The notes beneath the pieces were generated by a model. The model searched no databases. It saw nothing but the letters and a program-made list of their open reading frames with translations, and had not been told where the DNA came from. From the NCBI GenBank assembly GCA_023374045.1, contig CM041776.1, forward strand, positions 349,865,636 to 349,929,635: a DNA stretch of 64,000 nt. Direction: 5' to 3'. This stretch comes from Limonium bicolor (lineage: Eukaryota; Streptophyta; Magnoliopsida; Caryophyllales; Plumbaginaceae). The translations under genes were made by a program, and so were the position numbers. This document shows positions 23,895 through 36,038 of the stretch, piece after piece; within the stretch, counting starts at the first letter, position 1; every line of letters begins with the position of its first letter.

Positions 23895-24958
23895 ATTAAT
23901 GAATGGTCTTGTGTTTACGGTTCTTGAATGTTGCAGATTAGAAACCTTGAACATTCATGACTGAATCACTCTTTTCCTGCCCAAAGGCGTTGTTTCACTA
24001 AGTGATAACAATGAAACATGTCGATCAAAACAGATAAGAGTGAGTCGCAGACAAAGTATGGTAATCACACACAGAAATGGCAGTGGAGCAGACGACAAAT
24101 TGGCTGACACTTCCCCAAACACATCATCACATAACACAGATCTCCATACTCCTCCTACCATACCACAGCTCAGCACAGATGTTTTTTTTAGTAGTACCTT
24201 CTTGTGCCCATGTGCTTCCTCTCTCTTGCTTGTCTCTCCATAGGCTTACAGCATCCTGTCCTTTGTCCCCACTTCTCACCCGCGCTAACAACACACACTC
24301 TCTCTCACGTGCCACAGGTGGATGCCCCCCAACGAGATTAGACCATCACGCTACCTATACCGGGTACACCCCCTTTTCTGTTTCGCTCTCAAGTTCAACC
24401 GACGATCGATTCCCACACCAACTCATCCCACGGCTACAATTTATTCATACAACTCTTTTATCATTACAAAACTGGCGTCACCCACTACTTGCTTAATAAC
24501 AAAGCAGTAGGGTGGGTGTATATATATGAACCAACAGACACGGGAATCGAATCGATTCGAGAGACTCGAACGATCCAATTTTCATTTTGATTAAACAAGC
24601 AAAAGATTCCAAATCCAACCCCATATTAAAAACAAATCAGAATACAGATTAAAACGAAAAAAAGGGCCTAATAAAATACAATAAAAAATTAGCATAACAG
24701 ACGAAAAAGAAAAGAAAAGGAGTACAAAAAAGTCAACAAAAAAAAAAGTAAAATGGGTAGTAATTAGAGTAGAGAGATAGATAGTGCGGAATTGTTAAAC
24801 AGACAATTTTTCCTCCTCTTTTACATTTCCCCTAGTGCTTCTAGGCTCGCTCTACCTCTGAATGATGAACGGTCACGATCATCCACCACATCTCCAGAAT
24901 GAACGAACGAACGACGAACTCAATCATACTAGCCAGAAGAAGCAACAATCACAACAAT
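23895..24958. other. Downstream region of SMT gene
   Basis: Contains the presumed 3' untranslated region and terminator of the minus-strand SMT gene (the last few hundred bases). A 139-codon plus frame at 24077-24496 shows no known domain and is not called. Confidence 0.35.
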
Positions 24959-26041
24959 CTATGACGTCGTCTGGTTCACGGGTTTTCTGCAAAGTATCAT
25001 ATGCATAGGACTAAAGATCCCACTCTCTCCACCACGTGTCAGATAATCAGCAGTCTTAAACAGCATCTCGTGAACCTCAACCGTACCTTTAGGAGCAACA
25101 CCAATCGCCGCTAACACAGTAACAACCACATGGTTTCTCCAGTAAGCAATTCTTCCCATTTTCAGTCTACTCCACCAAGCACCAGCTGGTGGTTTCGCCA
25201 GATCTCGTTCTTCAACTACTTCAAATCCAACTTTCCTTGCTGTAGCAGCTATTTCATCATACTTCTTAACCTGGCAACGCATCACCTCTTTCAATCCCTT
25301 GAATAACTTCCACATGTTCATCATCTTCACCATAAACTTATCTGTTGTAACCCACTCATACGAAACATATAAACCTCCAGGTTTCAATACTCGATAGATC
25401 TCTGAATAAACTTCCTCAAGTTTCGGTGCGTGACAAGTTGCTTCAATCGAATACGCACCATCAAAAGATGAATCACCAAATGGCATCTCAAGAAAATTAC
25501 CTTGAACAACTTCACATAAATTGTCAAGACCAGCTTTCTTATTATGAGCACGAGCTCTACTCACTTGATACTCATTAATGGTGATACCCGTTACATTCGC
25601 ACGTGAATGAGCAGCGATTGCACGCATTGGACCACCAACACAACAACCAACATCAAGTATTTTTTGACCAGGTTTACCACGGATGAGATCCACAGCCATC
25701 TCTTCATGAAGACGAGTAGCCTCACGATGAGATTTACCAGGGATTGAAGGTGAAAAATGGAACGACTGTCCCCATCCCCACTCGTAATATCCGTAACCAA
25801 GTTGTAGAATGTATCAACAAAGTCAGGGACTTGAGATGGTTTTCTCGATTTCTTTCGGACGAAGGAAGAATGACCAATATTGTTTGTATTTGTCACTAAC
25901 CTTTTCAGATGAGATTGAACCACCACTTAAATCCATAGCTCGCTTCCCTTTCTGTTCGGCTGATCCTAAGATGCATACGAACCAATACAGGGTTCCGGCT
26001 AGAACTAGCCCACCTGTGCAGAGGAGAGCGACTGTCTCCAT
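24959..26041 (-). CDS. SMT2: Sterol 24-C-methyltransferase 2 (SMT2), with indels
   Basis: SMT2 transfers a methyl group from S-adenosylmethionine to 24-methylene sterol precursors in the ER membrane, committing flux to 24-ethyl sterols such as sitosterol. The start at 26041 gives METVALLCTGGLVLAGTLYW, an N-terminal membrane segment, then GKRAMDLSGGSIS and DKYKQYWSFF. The SAM motif I reads LDVGCCVGGP (usual LDVGCGVGGP). Then come INEYQV, YSIEATCHAPKLEEVY, PGGLYVSYEWVTT, RLKMGRIAYWRNHVV and the end FSPMHMILCRKP. The 1083 bp equal 361 codons, the normal length. The frame breaks near 25842 and 25786. Between about 25336 and 25261 three apparent one-base losses in T runs cancel out, scrambling about 25 residues. 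As only short indels break it, base-call errors are more likely than decay. A MITE lies 231 bp upstream of the start. Confidence 0.92.
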
Positions 26042-26272
26042 CTTTTTTTGGATTTGTGCTCCGGTGAAGGGAGAGGGTCTGGAAGATAGAGAAAAAGAAA
26101 GAGAGTGATAGAAGAGTAAGAGGAGCGTGGAGAAGTGGGCTCTCTGCTTCTTATCTCTGGTTTTTTAGGTTTGTTTGAAGAGAGAGAATTTGAGGCCAAC
26201 TCGACTCGAGAGTATTTTATTATTTCACCCGTTTTGAGTTCTGACATGCGTTTTGATGGTACTATAGTAGTA

Positions 26273-26499
26273 CTCCCTCGTCCTGAGTGACCGTCCTGTT
26301 GCTTTATGGCACGTTTTTTCCACTTCAATAGCATATAAGATAATAATTTTATAAAACTAAATTTTGTAACATATAGTTTATCATGAAAGGAATCATATGC
26401 AAAACTTAAATTTTCAAAATAATTTATCTTATATGTTAAAAATTGAAGTCAAACGACATGTCCAATAGTAACAGGACGGTCAATTCAGGACTGAGGGAG
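26273..26499. mobile_element. Stowaway-like MITE 6 upstream of SMT2
   Basis: Ends CTCCCTCGTCCTGAGTGACC and GGTCAATTCAGGACTGAGGGAG, flanked by TA. The interior runs GCTTTATGGCACG to CATGTCCAATAGTAACAGG. It sits 231 bp upstream of the SMT2 start codon, so probably inside or next to its promoter. Confidence 0.9.
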
Positions 26500-27859
26500 T
26501 AATTAATATCGGATGGTAAAACGTTAAAAACTACTCCATCTAGAAGAGGTGAGGACTACTACAAACTCCTTTTTACATTGACAAAAAGAAAAGAAAAATC
26601 AAACTACGAGACACAGAGGAAAAATACAACTACAAGTACTGTATAAACAACGGCACTGACACGAGGCTTACTTTTCGCCGTGAGATTTGTCATGTAGGAG
26701 GATGTCGTGTTGTGAATATGGACCACATCGGAGTGTATAGATCTTTTTATAAGAGAGAAAAAAGAGTGGATATCAGATCACCTGCACTGCGTCGTTGGAG
26801 ACTTTTTAAATTACTAATTTTTCATTTTCTTTCTTCTTTCTTTATTCTTTTTTTTTTTTAGGCTATAGGCAGGCAGCAACTTTGAAGGTCCCGTTTGGGT
26901 GCTAGGTTTCTTCAACTTTTGTTTCGGTAGTTTATCTTTGGAAATAGAGTTTCACGATAGTTTTTGTTTGACTAAAATCATTAATTTACTGGAAAAGCGC
27001 ACCGGCGACCTGAGTTGAGAATCACATAGTAGCTCACTTTAAATCTGATTAGACGTACATGTTGCAAGTGATCTTATAATCAGACTTTTCTTGAAAAATG
27101 TTTGTTTTTGTGGTTAGACTTTTACTTGATACAGTAATTATTAAAAAAAAAGAGTTTAGCTTTTTTAGGATTTCTAGTCATAATTAGTTTAGTTCATTTC
27201 AAAGTTTTAAAAAAAAGTTTATTACAGCTTGATTGTTTGAATAATTTTACGAATAATTTAGATCTAAATATGAGCTTAAAATGTAAAAAGATAATCGGTG
27301 AACTGCAGAATACTATCTACATATTGGTAACTGAGTATTCTAAAATTATGATTATATATTTTCATAATGACTCCTTTTAGTTAACTCCAAACCCAACCCA
27401 GTTTGTTAAAACACTGGTGATCGGCCACAACCATGCAAGTTGTCATATTTTGATATTGGTTTAAGGCATTCTACATCTTAGTTTGGGATCATAGTAAGAT
27501 GGCAGATTCCAAATCACTACAGCAATATACTATAAAATAAACAATTATTACTAATTTAGTAAAACTCGCGTATAAATGAAGCAGAGAATAAATGTGTTCG
27601 TTTTATATCTTTTCGCATCCGGTGAGATCATATTTCATTTTTCTTATCGATCGAGTCGTAAATAACATCGATCACATTAAAACTGAGAAAAAAATAATGC
27701 CTTTTAAAATTACATACTGTCCATTGGATGGAACAGGCTACAAACAACCACTCCATCCGGCGGGATTACTAAAACTTCTGGTCCACTTTTTTTGATAGCG
27801 AATTTTAAATGAGTATAATGGAAAACAATTTGATTAAAAAAAAAGAAAACATATATACT
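26500..27859. other. Intergenic, no gene recognised
   Basis: AT-rich DNA without a recognised gene. One 67-codon plus frame at 27592-27795 has no known family. Confidence 0.4.
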
Positions 27860-28088
27860 CTCCCTCCGTCCTAATTGACCGTCCTGTTTACTATTTGGAC
27901 ATGTCGTTTTGACTTCAATTTTTACATATAAGATAAATTAATTTTGAAAATTTAAAGTTGCATATAATTCCTTACATGATAAACTATAAGTTACAAAGTT
28001 AATTTTATAAAATTATTTTATCTTATATGCTTAATATTGTGGAAAACGTGCTAAAGCAAACAGGACGGTCAATTCAGGACGGAGGGAG
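27860..28088. mobile_element. Stowaway-like MITE 7
   Basis: Clean ends CTCCCTCCGTCCTAATTGACC and TCAATTCAGGACGGAGGGAG. The extended inverted repeat reaches about 28 bp, through GACCGTCCTGTTTACT / GCAAACAGGACGGTC. The right side is followed by TA. The orientation matches MITE 2 and the outer MITE 4. Confidence 0.9.
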
Positions 28089-28342
28089 TACAACCATATA
28101 TGCTTTTGCCGGATGCTTTAATCTTCTTCCATTAGACATTTAAATAGGAATCGTGGTCGGCCAGGGTGAATCATTAACCCCACTAAGGGAGAGATTAGGT
28201 TTTATCAATAAGGAAATAATATGTTACTATTAATGGGTTAGCATGATCTGGCACAATAAAATATTAACCTCTTTTTGATTCGACTTAATGGGGAATTATG
28301 CTATGCATGGTTAGTATAGTGATATGAATTGCCCCTCCATGA

Positions 28343-28546
28343 TTACTGTACTAGTAATTCTTTTTTAGGATGAAACGATGGATCGAAGAAAAGCAGAAAG
28401 ACAGCTCCGAAAAAGCAAACACTCATGATCATGATCACAAGACGTGCATAGGATAGGAGTTTTCTCTTGGTACCAAGCTTATTCCACGCTGGATATTCTT
28501 CACGACCTGATAAAACAATTTCTTTCAATAATGCATCCAGACTCAT
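28343..28546 (-). CDS. Hypothetical small membrane protein (67 aa)
   Basis: Not recognised. The minus-strand frame starts at 28546 with MSLDALLKEIVLSGREEYP and has a basic stretch KLGTKRKLL. One strongly hydrophobic segment, LVIMIMSVCFFGAVFLLFF, would span a membrane once, leaving a short polar tail. It lies between two MITEs (27860-28088 and 28734-28968). No promoter elements or splice sites could be fixed. It might be a last exon or a chance frame. It is listed only because its composition (charged N-terminus plus one clean transmembrane segment) looks more protein-like than its neighbours. Confidence 0.2.
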   Translation of the reverse strand: MSLDALLKEIVLSGREEYPAWNKLGTKRKLLSYARLVIMIMSVCFFGAVFLLFFDPSFHPKKELLVQ

Positions 28547-28733
28547 TACAGATCAGATTGCGTTTCCCTCACTGTCCTTGACAGGTATTTTTCAATATTT
28601 TCGTCAAAGCATATTTTTGTTTCTGTCTTCTCAATTTTTGAGTTCAAGGAGTCGTTTTTTTATCTATGCAGTTTAATTTGATAATCAGAGGACATATCAA
28701 ACAACTATATATATAATTTTAAAATATCAAGTA

Positions 28734-28968
28734 CTCCCTCCGTCCCTAATTGACCTTTTGTTTGCTTTTATAACACGTTTTTCCACCTCAATATTAAACA
28801 TATAAGATAAAATAATTTTATAAAAAAAGTTGTACAACATATAGTTTTCACATATAGATTCCATTGCAATACTTAGATTTATAAAATTATGTTATCTTAT
28901 ATGTTAAATATGAAGTCAAGCGACAAGCCCAAATAGTGAAGAGGAAGGTCAATTAGGGACGGAGGGAG
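28734..28968. mobile_element. Stowaway-like MITE 8
   Basis: Ends CTCCCTCCGTCCCTAATTGA and TCAATTAGGGACGGAGGGAG, a perfect inverted repeat of at least 20 bp, with TA at both sides (28732-28733 and 28969-28970). The interior has CACGTTTTTCCACCTCAATA and GAAGTCAAGCGACAAGCCC. Confidence 0.92.
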
Positions 28969-28970
28969 TA

Positions 28971-31900
28971 GTACTTTTTATATAAATCAGATCTTTAATG
29001 AAGGTTCCATAGGACACGGAGCTGAAGCCCATGTGCGTTTACGTACGTACGTACCAGTCGAACTTATATATATAGCTAGATCTGTTCAAACTGAGATCAA
29101 GTTCATGTACATGGTTTAATTCAGCATACAAGTTAATTCTTACCCGATGTTAATTATGTTTTATATAACAAATTTTATATGTATGAAAAAATAGTTTATT
29201 ACTATGTATTTGAGTTGTATATGTGTATGTATAACTTTATTTAAAACAAAAGTAATGCTCATCAAGATATGGAAAGGACATGAAGATAAAGTCAAGTGAA
29301 TAAGGTTAAAGGTTATATGTTCATGTAATTGACAAATGAAAACTTGTGTTACCTTACCTTGTGTGTTTTCCTTTTGCTGACGATCGAGTAAAGGGCGCCA
29401 AACCAAATACTGAAAGGACTAAAAAACAACACTGCTGTTTTCATACCCTTCTAGCTAGAGCTCTAAACTAATCCCTGTGTTTCCGATTCCTTCACATTCA
29501 AAATTATTATTTTTTGTAATATTTGTTAGATTGGTTTTTTAAACATCTAAATGTATAGTGATAATAAATCATTACATGCACCGTGCTGCACATGCCACTT
29601 ATGTTCGTGGTCCAATATACTACTACTAAATGATCGGGAGAGTGGACAAAACAAGGTGGTAGAACATTTTAGCATCAATTTCTGCCGAGTCATCCTCCCG
29701 TCACCCTTCATAGAAGTTACTCCTCCCTGTCCCATTGCGAAGTTGAAAATTCTATAAAAATCATCACTATTGGTCATCCACAACCATCTTTTGATTCGGG
29801 ATCCGGCCACATCCCATTCCTACTGTTGTTATTGTACCGATGAAGAGAGTTCTTAATTTTTGGTCTAGTGCCCCTTGCCCACGAAATTCTGTAAGCGAAA
29901 TTCGTCACGCAAATGCATCTTTAAATTGGCAATGTCTGGACTGATTTTTACAAATGGGCCCAACACAGTTTATCCTATTACAAATGGGCCTAACATTAAC
30001 TGATCAAAAGCAATAATACTTCGAACTAAGTAAGCCCTGGAGAACTCATGAATTCCCATCTGCCGGACTCGATCATTTTTATATAGAAGGAATGCAAATT
30101 GGAAACGAATTCATTCATCCCCGACAGGGCGATTGCGATCCATATAACACAGTTAATAATGACAATAATAAATATTTTGGAAAATTCACGAGATACTCTG
30201 TTTTCTTCGTATTCACAATATTCTGTGATTTTAGTAATTTAACTTTAAACATGCATAAATGTTGTCCAAAATTGATGAAACTTTACATAGACAATGCTAA
30301 AGTGTTATATTTTGGTCAATATCAAATTAAAATTTTTTAAGCTCACATGTGACCTGTGGGACCCATGTGGGGACCCAATGACCAGTCACAATACTTTCGC
30401 CTAATTTTCAAGTTCATTCAAACAACGTAGTTAGAACCAAAAACTGCATCTGCAATTGATTGATAATTGGCCCGATTGTAAGACGTTTCATTGGCCCAGC
30501 CTACCAAAATTTCAACACTTAATCGTAGGGCTTTACCCATTCGAAAACAGGAGCCCTTCCAAAATTCTCGACGGCTCGTAAAAGCCGAAGAGGGGGTTGG
30601 AAATAGTTTTCAACCAGCAATTGACGCGCCTCGGTTATTACCTCACTAGCTGCGTCATTGCCCCAAGCGCAAAGATGGTTACAAACTACAATCGTCCTCT
30701 CCCTATATACTCGCTATGTTCTTCTTGCTTTCCCTCTAAACAATGATGTGGGAACTTAAGGGGCCGGAGATTATTTATTAGCATCATATAAAGATTAGCT
30801 ACGCCTCTTCCGCTCGGCTCCCGTTTCTGTACGTGATTATACTTTACAATCATCTACTCATTCCTTTTTTTTTTTTAGCAACAGTAGAATTTTTTACCCG
30901 CCATAAGAAAATATTTTGAAGCTCAAAATATCAAACTCGGTAATCCTTTGATGAAAGTAAAATTATGACATACTTTAATATTCTACAGTATTAATATAAC
31001 AAAATTATGGGTTTAGATGGAGGTGCAAGTATTGACAAAAGATGAATAATAATTCTATCTCTCTATAGATAGTCATATTGTATGATATTTAAGGGGTTTT
31101 CATCACCGGTCTATATAGACACATTGGTGCAGAACTAACATGCATGGAATGTACCATGGGGAAAAGTATGATGCTGTTGAGATGAACAGTTTCGAATAAA
31201 TCATTCAGCACTAAGGATAATCCTTTGGTACAAGGCATGAGTTTATATCTGGTTGGTTTTGTTACCGCTGCTCTGCTTAATTTTTACGCAAGTGCGTTCA
31301 TATACGTACAACTCTCTCATGAAAGTGAAGATTTATATTGAAATATATATATTTTATATATAGCAAAAGAACACAATGGAGTAGGAGAATAACCATTTTC
31401 CTATTTATACAAAAAAATAACCACTTCGCTATCTATCCAACAATAAAATTCTAAAAATCATACTATACATACCGTATTAGTAATAATAATTAGTATATGC
31501 GTTCAAAAAATAATGATTAGTATATGGTCCAAAATAAATTGTCGATTATGGATTCAAATATTTTTTTTTTTTTTGAAATATTGTACTATTTTGAAAAACA
31601 CTGAAATACAAAATAATAAACAAAAAAAATAAATAAATGGACGATTGCCACTAGATTGAGAACCGGACAATTGTTGCCGAGGGCACCAATAAATCTGACA
31701 ATGATGAATTTTCGTTTTACGGACTCAAAATTTCTAGTATGCTCAATTACTCGATATTACAACTCTTAAATATTGTAGAAAAACTCTAAAGACAAATGAA
31801 AATAAGCACAAAATAAATAACTTCGTTACAATTTAACACCCTCAAATTAATAATATATTTTTTATCCCTTCAAAGTATGATGGTCGTGTTTGTTTAGATG

Positions 31901-33045
31901 TTAAGTCTTACTGACTTAGCCACATCACTATGTCGTTTTGTCACACCAAACGACACTTATCACAAATCCACTCCCACAAATCTATTCTTATTATCGGTCA
32001 CTATTTCTAAATCACTATTTTTTTTTCCATCTGTCACAAGCGAAGAACCGTAACTCCAATAAAATGACAAAAATTTTCTTGGACGTGGCCTTCATTGCTT
32101 TTCCACAAATAATAGGCTTATCCAAAAGAGAAAACGTTATAGGTGGGACAACCTTTATTACCTATAAAAGAGAGAAAAAAAATAGAAGAACGACATGTTT
32201 TTTTTGCATTCAAGGTCAAATATTTTCTCTTTACAACGTCTAACTTTCTTAAATTACTCAAAGTATTGAGTAAACACAATTTTTTTTATAATTTTTACAA
32301 TAACACCCAACTTAATATATATAATTTTTTACAACGACACCCCTGTAGTTTTGTTCATAACACACTCAACATATATTTCTAGCTCCGCCTCTTATTTACT
32401 TTTTTTTTTTAAGAAAAACTAATATTTCATTAACTATTATAAAGATGTACAATATTTTCAGGTACATTACTAATCCAGCATCCTTCCTCAGTACTACCTC
32501 TACTAATATTAGCTAACATATGAGCTCCTATATTACTAACTCGAGGGATATATTCCTATAAAACATTAGAAAAGAAAAGAAGTCAACTTACAAACCTTTT
32601 CTAGCAAAAAGTCTCGTATTTACCATAAAAATAAGGGTTAGTAGTTAAAAAGTTTATCATAATTTTCCGTGACACTTATGTTTTTTTCCTGGATGAAATA
32701 GTCAATTAATCTGATTAAAGTTTGATGCCGCCGTCAACGTTCACCTTCCTTCCTAGTATCACTTTTCTTAATTTTGTGTTTTTATTATTGACTATTCGGG
32801 CCGCCTACATGGAGACCCACTATTGCTCTTCCTCTCTTTTTCTTCCATCTTCCTTTCCTTTCCTCCCAAGACTACTAGTCTACGACGACAACAGCACCAC
32901 ACCAAAACTCAAATTGGGCGCTCGTCGTTGAAAGTTTCCTCCTTCACTTTTCTTCTTAGACGTCGACGCGCGCCGCACCCACTTCCTTCCGTCTTCCCAA
33001 TTAATAGCCAAACCAAACCTCCTCACAATATTTATCGCTCTCTCT
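28971..33045. other. Long AT-rich intergenic stretch
   Basis: Four kilobases without a recognised gene. Short runs include ACGTACGTACGT near 29041, poly-T of about 15 at 31561 and several A/T simple repeats. Open frames of up to about 100 codons (for example 31938-32243 plus) show no known domain. The last few hundred bases should contain the promoter of the LysM gene. Confidence 0.4.
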
Positions 33046-33061
33046 GTCTATAAAACTATAT
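33046..33061 (+). promoter_or_regulatory. TATA box of LysM gene (candidate)
   Basis: TCTATAAAACTATATAATAA lies about 110-120 bp before the LysM start codon. This gives a 5' leader of roughly 80-90 bases if transcription starts about 30 bp downstream. Confidence 0.5.
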
Positions 33062-33167
33062 AATAATCTCCTTCTTGACTTCTACGTAGAGCTTTAACAA
33101 GAAGTAATACAACTTTATTTTTTAGAATATATTTCTACCCGGCCGCTAGCACCTCCTGGACACGAAG

Positions 33168-33647
33168 ATGTCGTCAACTGAATCTGGGTCGTCATCGTCA
33201 TCTATCAGAGCGGCAGTAGTGGTATCCGATGTCGCGGCCTCCTTGTACTGCTCCATCTTCATAGTGGCGCTTGTTCTCCTCAGTCTTACGTACAGTTACG
33301 ATGACGATGACGTTTACAACTACGACGACACTCCGTCTGCTCGCTCTGCAGGGGCCAGAGAGTCGCCGCTCTTGGTGGATTCAAAGACGACGTCGTTAAC
33401 AGGATTGAAACAGACGGAGATGAGGGGATTTGGGCTGCTGGAAAGGCCGTGCCAGGAGATCTACGTGGTAAATGAAGGGGAGACACTACAGACTATTGGA
33501 GAGAAATGCGGCGACCCGTTTATTGTGGAGCGTAACCCGCACGTTCAAGACCCGGATGACGTGTTCCCTGGTCTTGTCATCAATATCATTACTCCGGTGG
33601 TAATGAAGAACAGTAGGAATAGGAGGATGTTATACAAGAGAATATGA
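33168..33647 (+). CDS. LysM domain-containing membrane protein
   Basis: A plant protein of 159 residues with one LysM module. LysM modules bind N-acetylglucosamine-containing glycans such as chitin fragments or peptidoglycan, but for this small subfamily no ligand or role is established here. Residues 1-16 are Ser-rich. Residues about 20-44 (VSDVAASLYCSIFIVALVLLS) form a signal-anchor or transmembrane segment, followed by an acidic YDDDDVYNYDD linker. The LysM lies at about 96-140: CQEIYVVNEGETLQTI, then KCGDPFIVERNPHVQDPDDV and FPGLVINI. The tail is basic (KNSRNRRMLYKRI). There is no kinase domain, so it is not a LysM receptor kinase. The start at 33168 is chosen because it is the first ATG after a candidate TATA box and gives a complete N-terminus. 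The frame is intact and no intron is needed. Confidence 0.85.
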   Translation: MSSTESGSSSSSIRAAVVVSDVAASLYCSIFIVALVLLSLTYSYDDDDVYNYDDTPSARSAGARESPLLVDSKTTSLTGLKQTEMRGFGLLERPCQEIYVVNEGETLQTIGEKCGDPFIVERNPHVQDPDDVFPGLVINIITPVVMKNSRNRRMLYKRI

Positions 33648-34487
33648 GAGATAGTTTTATGGTATTTTGGAGTTACATTGAATGTGATGGTTTTCTTAAT
33701 TCCTTAATTCGATATATAAAGTTAGAAATACTTTAATACGTTTACAGATATATAGTAGCAAGTTGTACATTTTTAGGAACTATAAAGCTTTTTTTCCTTA
33801 GTAAATATAGCTATATTGCAGATTAAAAGGTGACCAATAACATTGGACAATTCGACCGGGTAGTATGATAAATAAGGTGATTACTGCAACCTATGACGGC
33901 CATAAGTAAACAAAAATCTAAGTAATTAAGAAAGAGCAGTCAAACCAACAGTACAAATTAAAAGACATAAACGAAATGAGTCAAACAAAGCAGGGGTAGA
34001 GGACCGAAACATGACTATCAGGTGCGCCCGCTCCCTCCTGCAGCCGGTTCGCCATAGATCCATCACTCATGGCAACCCGTGGAAGATCCAAAAGTTGGCC
34101 CACACGAGTTAATTCCATCATTCCAACTAAAGCTTAAGTCAATGATCAGAGACACGAAGGTCATTGTTTGGGGCTGAAGGGTTTCCTCTTCTTTATATTT
34201 GGCCTATTCTTGTGATGTCTTCAAACATCTTTCAGAGAACTGCAATCAAGAAATTTATCCAGATTTCTCTTCCTTCCACACAAAAGCTCCACCGAAACTT
34301 CAGTTTGTACCAGTACTGGATAATCTTGATTAACCTATTCATGCGTCAAATTATTTAGGCTCTGAACAAACAAAGGGGTAGATTTTATATCACGACTACA
34401 TTTACCCAGACCAGTTTTCGTTCAAGAATTAGAAGATCCTAACCTCCACCAACATCTACATCATCTTCTTACTCATCAGAAGATAGT
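33648..34487. other. Downstream of LysM gene, no gene recognised
   Basis: The first 100-200 bases are the likely 3' untranslated region. Beyond about 33930 the sequence probably belongs to the 3' part of the antisense LINE remnant that follows, but no domain is visible. Confidence 0.35.
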
Positions 34488-34656
34488 CATGGGGAGCATC
34501 TCCGAACTTCTAGATTAGGACTATGCTGACAGGGTTCCTCTCTACCCACCTCCTCTTGATTGGTAGGGGACAGACCATCAGCCCCTGAGCTTGGGCTTTT
34601 ACAAGCATCCTCCACAGCCTTCCAGAACCCATCACTATCTTTGTCCGTAGCCTTAT
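34488..34656 (-). pseudogene. LINE ORF1 C-terminal tail
   Basis: The minus strand reads SDGFWKAVEDACKSP...GLSPTNQEEVGREEP...EVRRCSP before a stop. It is a polar tail of the kind that ends plant LINE ORF1. It continues the frame direction of the ORF1 remnant on the other side of the inserted LTR. The link is inferred from position and style, as the tail itself has no domain. Confidence 0.5.
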
Positions 34657-34975
34657 TGATAAGTGCAAAACATATAGACTTTTAGGGTTTAAATACCTTA
34701 TGAATTGTAATATCTGAAGCACATGTTTCCCACTTATTATGTGTTTTTTCCTAAGATTTATGTTTTGACATGAACTAATGTATTTTATATGTTCAATGTA
34801 GGAAAAAGCCATGTAATTAAGTAGATTTACTCATGAGGATTTCAACGCAACAAACGGGGATTAAATCGGAGTTCAAACGAAGGTTTTAGAGGGAAAACAA
34901 TTCTCGTCCGGACCTGTGCCCAGACATGCAGGTCCAGAAGCAACACGTGGAAGCAAGCTCCGCACAGCGTCGACA

Positions 34976-35011
34976 TGTCCGAACATGCAGGTTCGGACGC
35001 ATGTTCGGACA
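34976..35011. repeat. Inverted repeat, 13-bp arms TGTCCGAACATGC
   Basis: The arms TGTCCGAACATGC (34976-34988) and GCATGTTCGGACA (34999-35011) are perfect complements around a 10-base loop that itself contains GTTCGGAC. The repeat is in the upstream (U3) part of the solo LTR, about 115 bp before its TATA box. Confidence 0.9.
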
Positions 35012-35125
35012 CATCGGTAAATTCAGCAAACAGAGCTGCATCGACATGGTGTGAAAAGATAAATCAATTTTATCTTTTCACACGCCTCTTCCACCGACTT
35101 ACCCTTCCTTTTTACCCCATTATCA

Positions 35126-35136
35126 CTATAAATATA
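35126..35136 (+). promoter_or_regulatory. TATA box in solo LTR
   Basis: CTATAAATATA, in the middle of the LTR where a U3/R border is expected. Confidence 0.5.
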
Positions 35137-36038
35137 CCTATAACCCTCCATTAATATATATCTCATTCCACCCCCAAACTTATGCCATTTTCCTCGACAA
35201 AATTACCATTACCTCTCCAAAAATCATACATCTCATCTACATAATGTCCTCGTAAAATCCACACAGCACCTCATCCCATAAAACATTCCATTTCCATACC
35301 ATTATTCTGTCCAACCTCTGTCTAAAATATTAGTAGTCAAAATAGTGGAGCTGAATTAATTATCTTTTCCAGATGATTTCTTTTACTTCTTATTCTGTCT
35401 TCTTTTTAACTATGTTGGGCTAAGAGGATATACTCCGGGTGAAGGTTAATTTAGAGTCTGTTTAATTATGTAATTATGTTTTTACCGGTTTAATTAAATA
35501 CAGTTTGTTACGATTAAAGCTTATCTCTCGCCTTTTTAATAAATTTCATGAATTTATTAAAATGCTTTACAAAGTCTATTTGATCAGATTCATGATAAAT
35601 AGACAGGTTAATTAAGCCGTAAATCTGTGGAAATCTTATTATGATTTAATGAGTTAGTATTTTCAGACGCAAATACAATTTCTCATACTTAATCCGTTTA
35701 CATGTGTTTTGCTCGAATCTGGATTAGACTGAGCATGTTCTGGTAAACAAGTTCGTTTGAGTCTGATTTAGTCCTCAAGATAATAACAGGAATTTTGCCA
35801 AACTATTATAATAAAACCGGTAGAGATAGCATAATTAGTCACATTATATAAACATGAACCCAGAGTCCCGTTTAATTTATCTTCCACTCAGTAAATTTTA
35901 TCTGCTATTTTACTTTATAAAAACAAGTCAATTAATTCCCCCATTTTTGTGACAAAGCTTAGGTACTATATTATTTCACTTTAAGTCCCACGGTTCGATA
36001 CCCGGCCGCTTCTATCTTACTATACTACTGTGACCGGG

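Noticed and set aside
24077..24496. 139-codon plus open frame downstream of SMT2
   Set aside because: Composition is Ser/Leu/Pro/His rich without a motif, and a second plus frame overlaps it. Probably chance in non-coding DNA.
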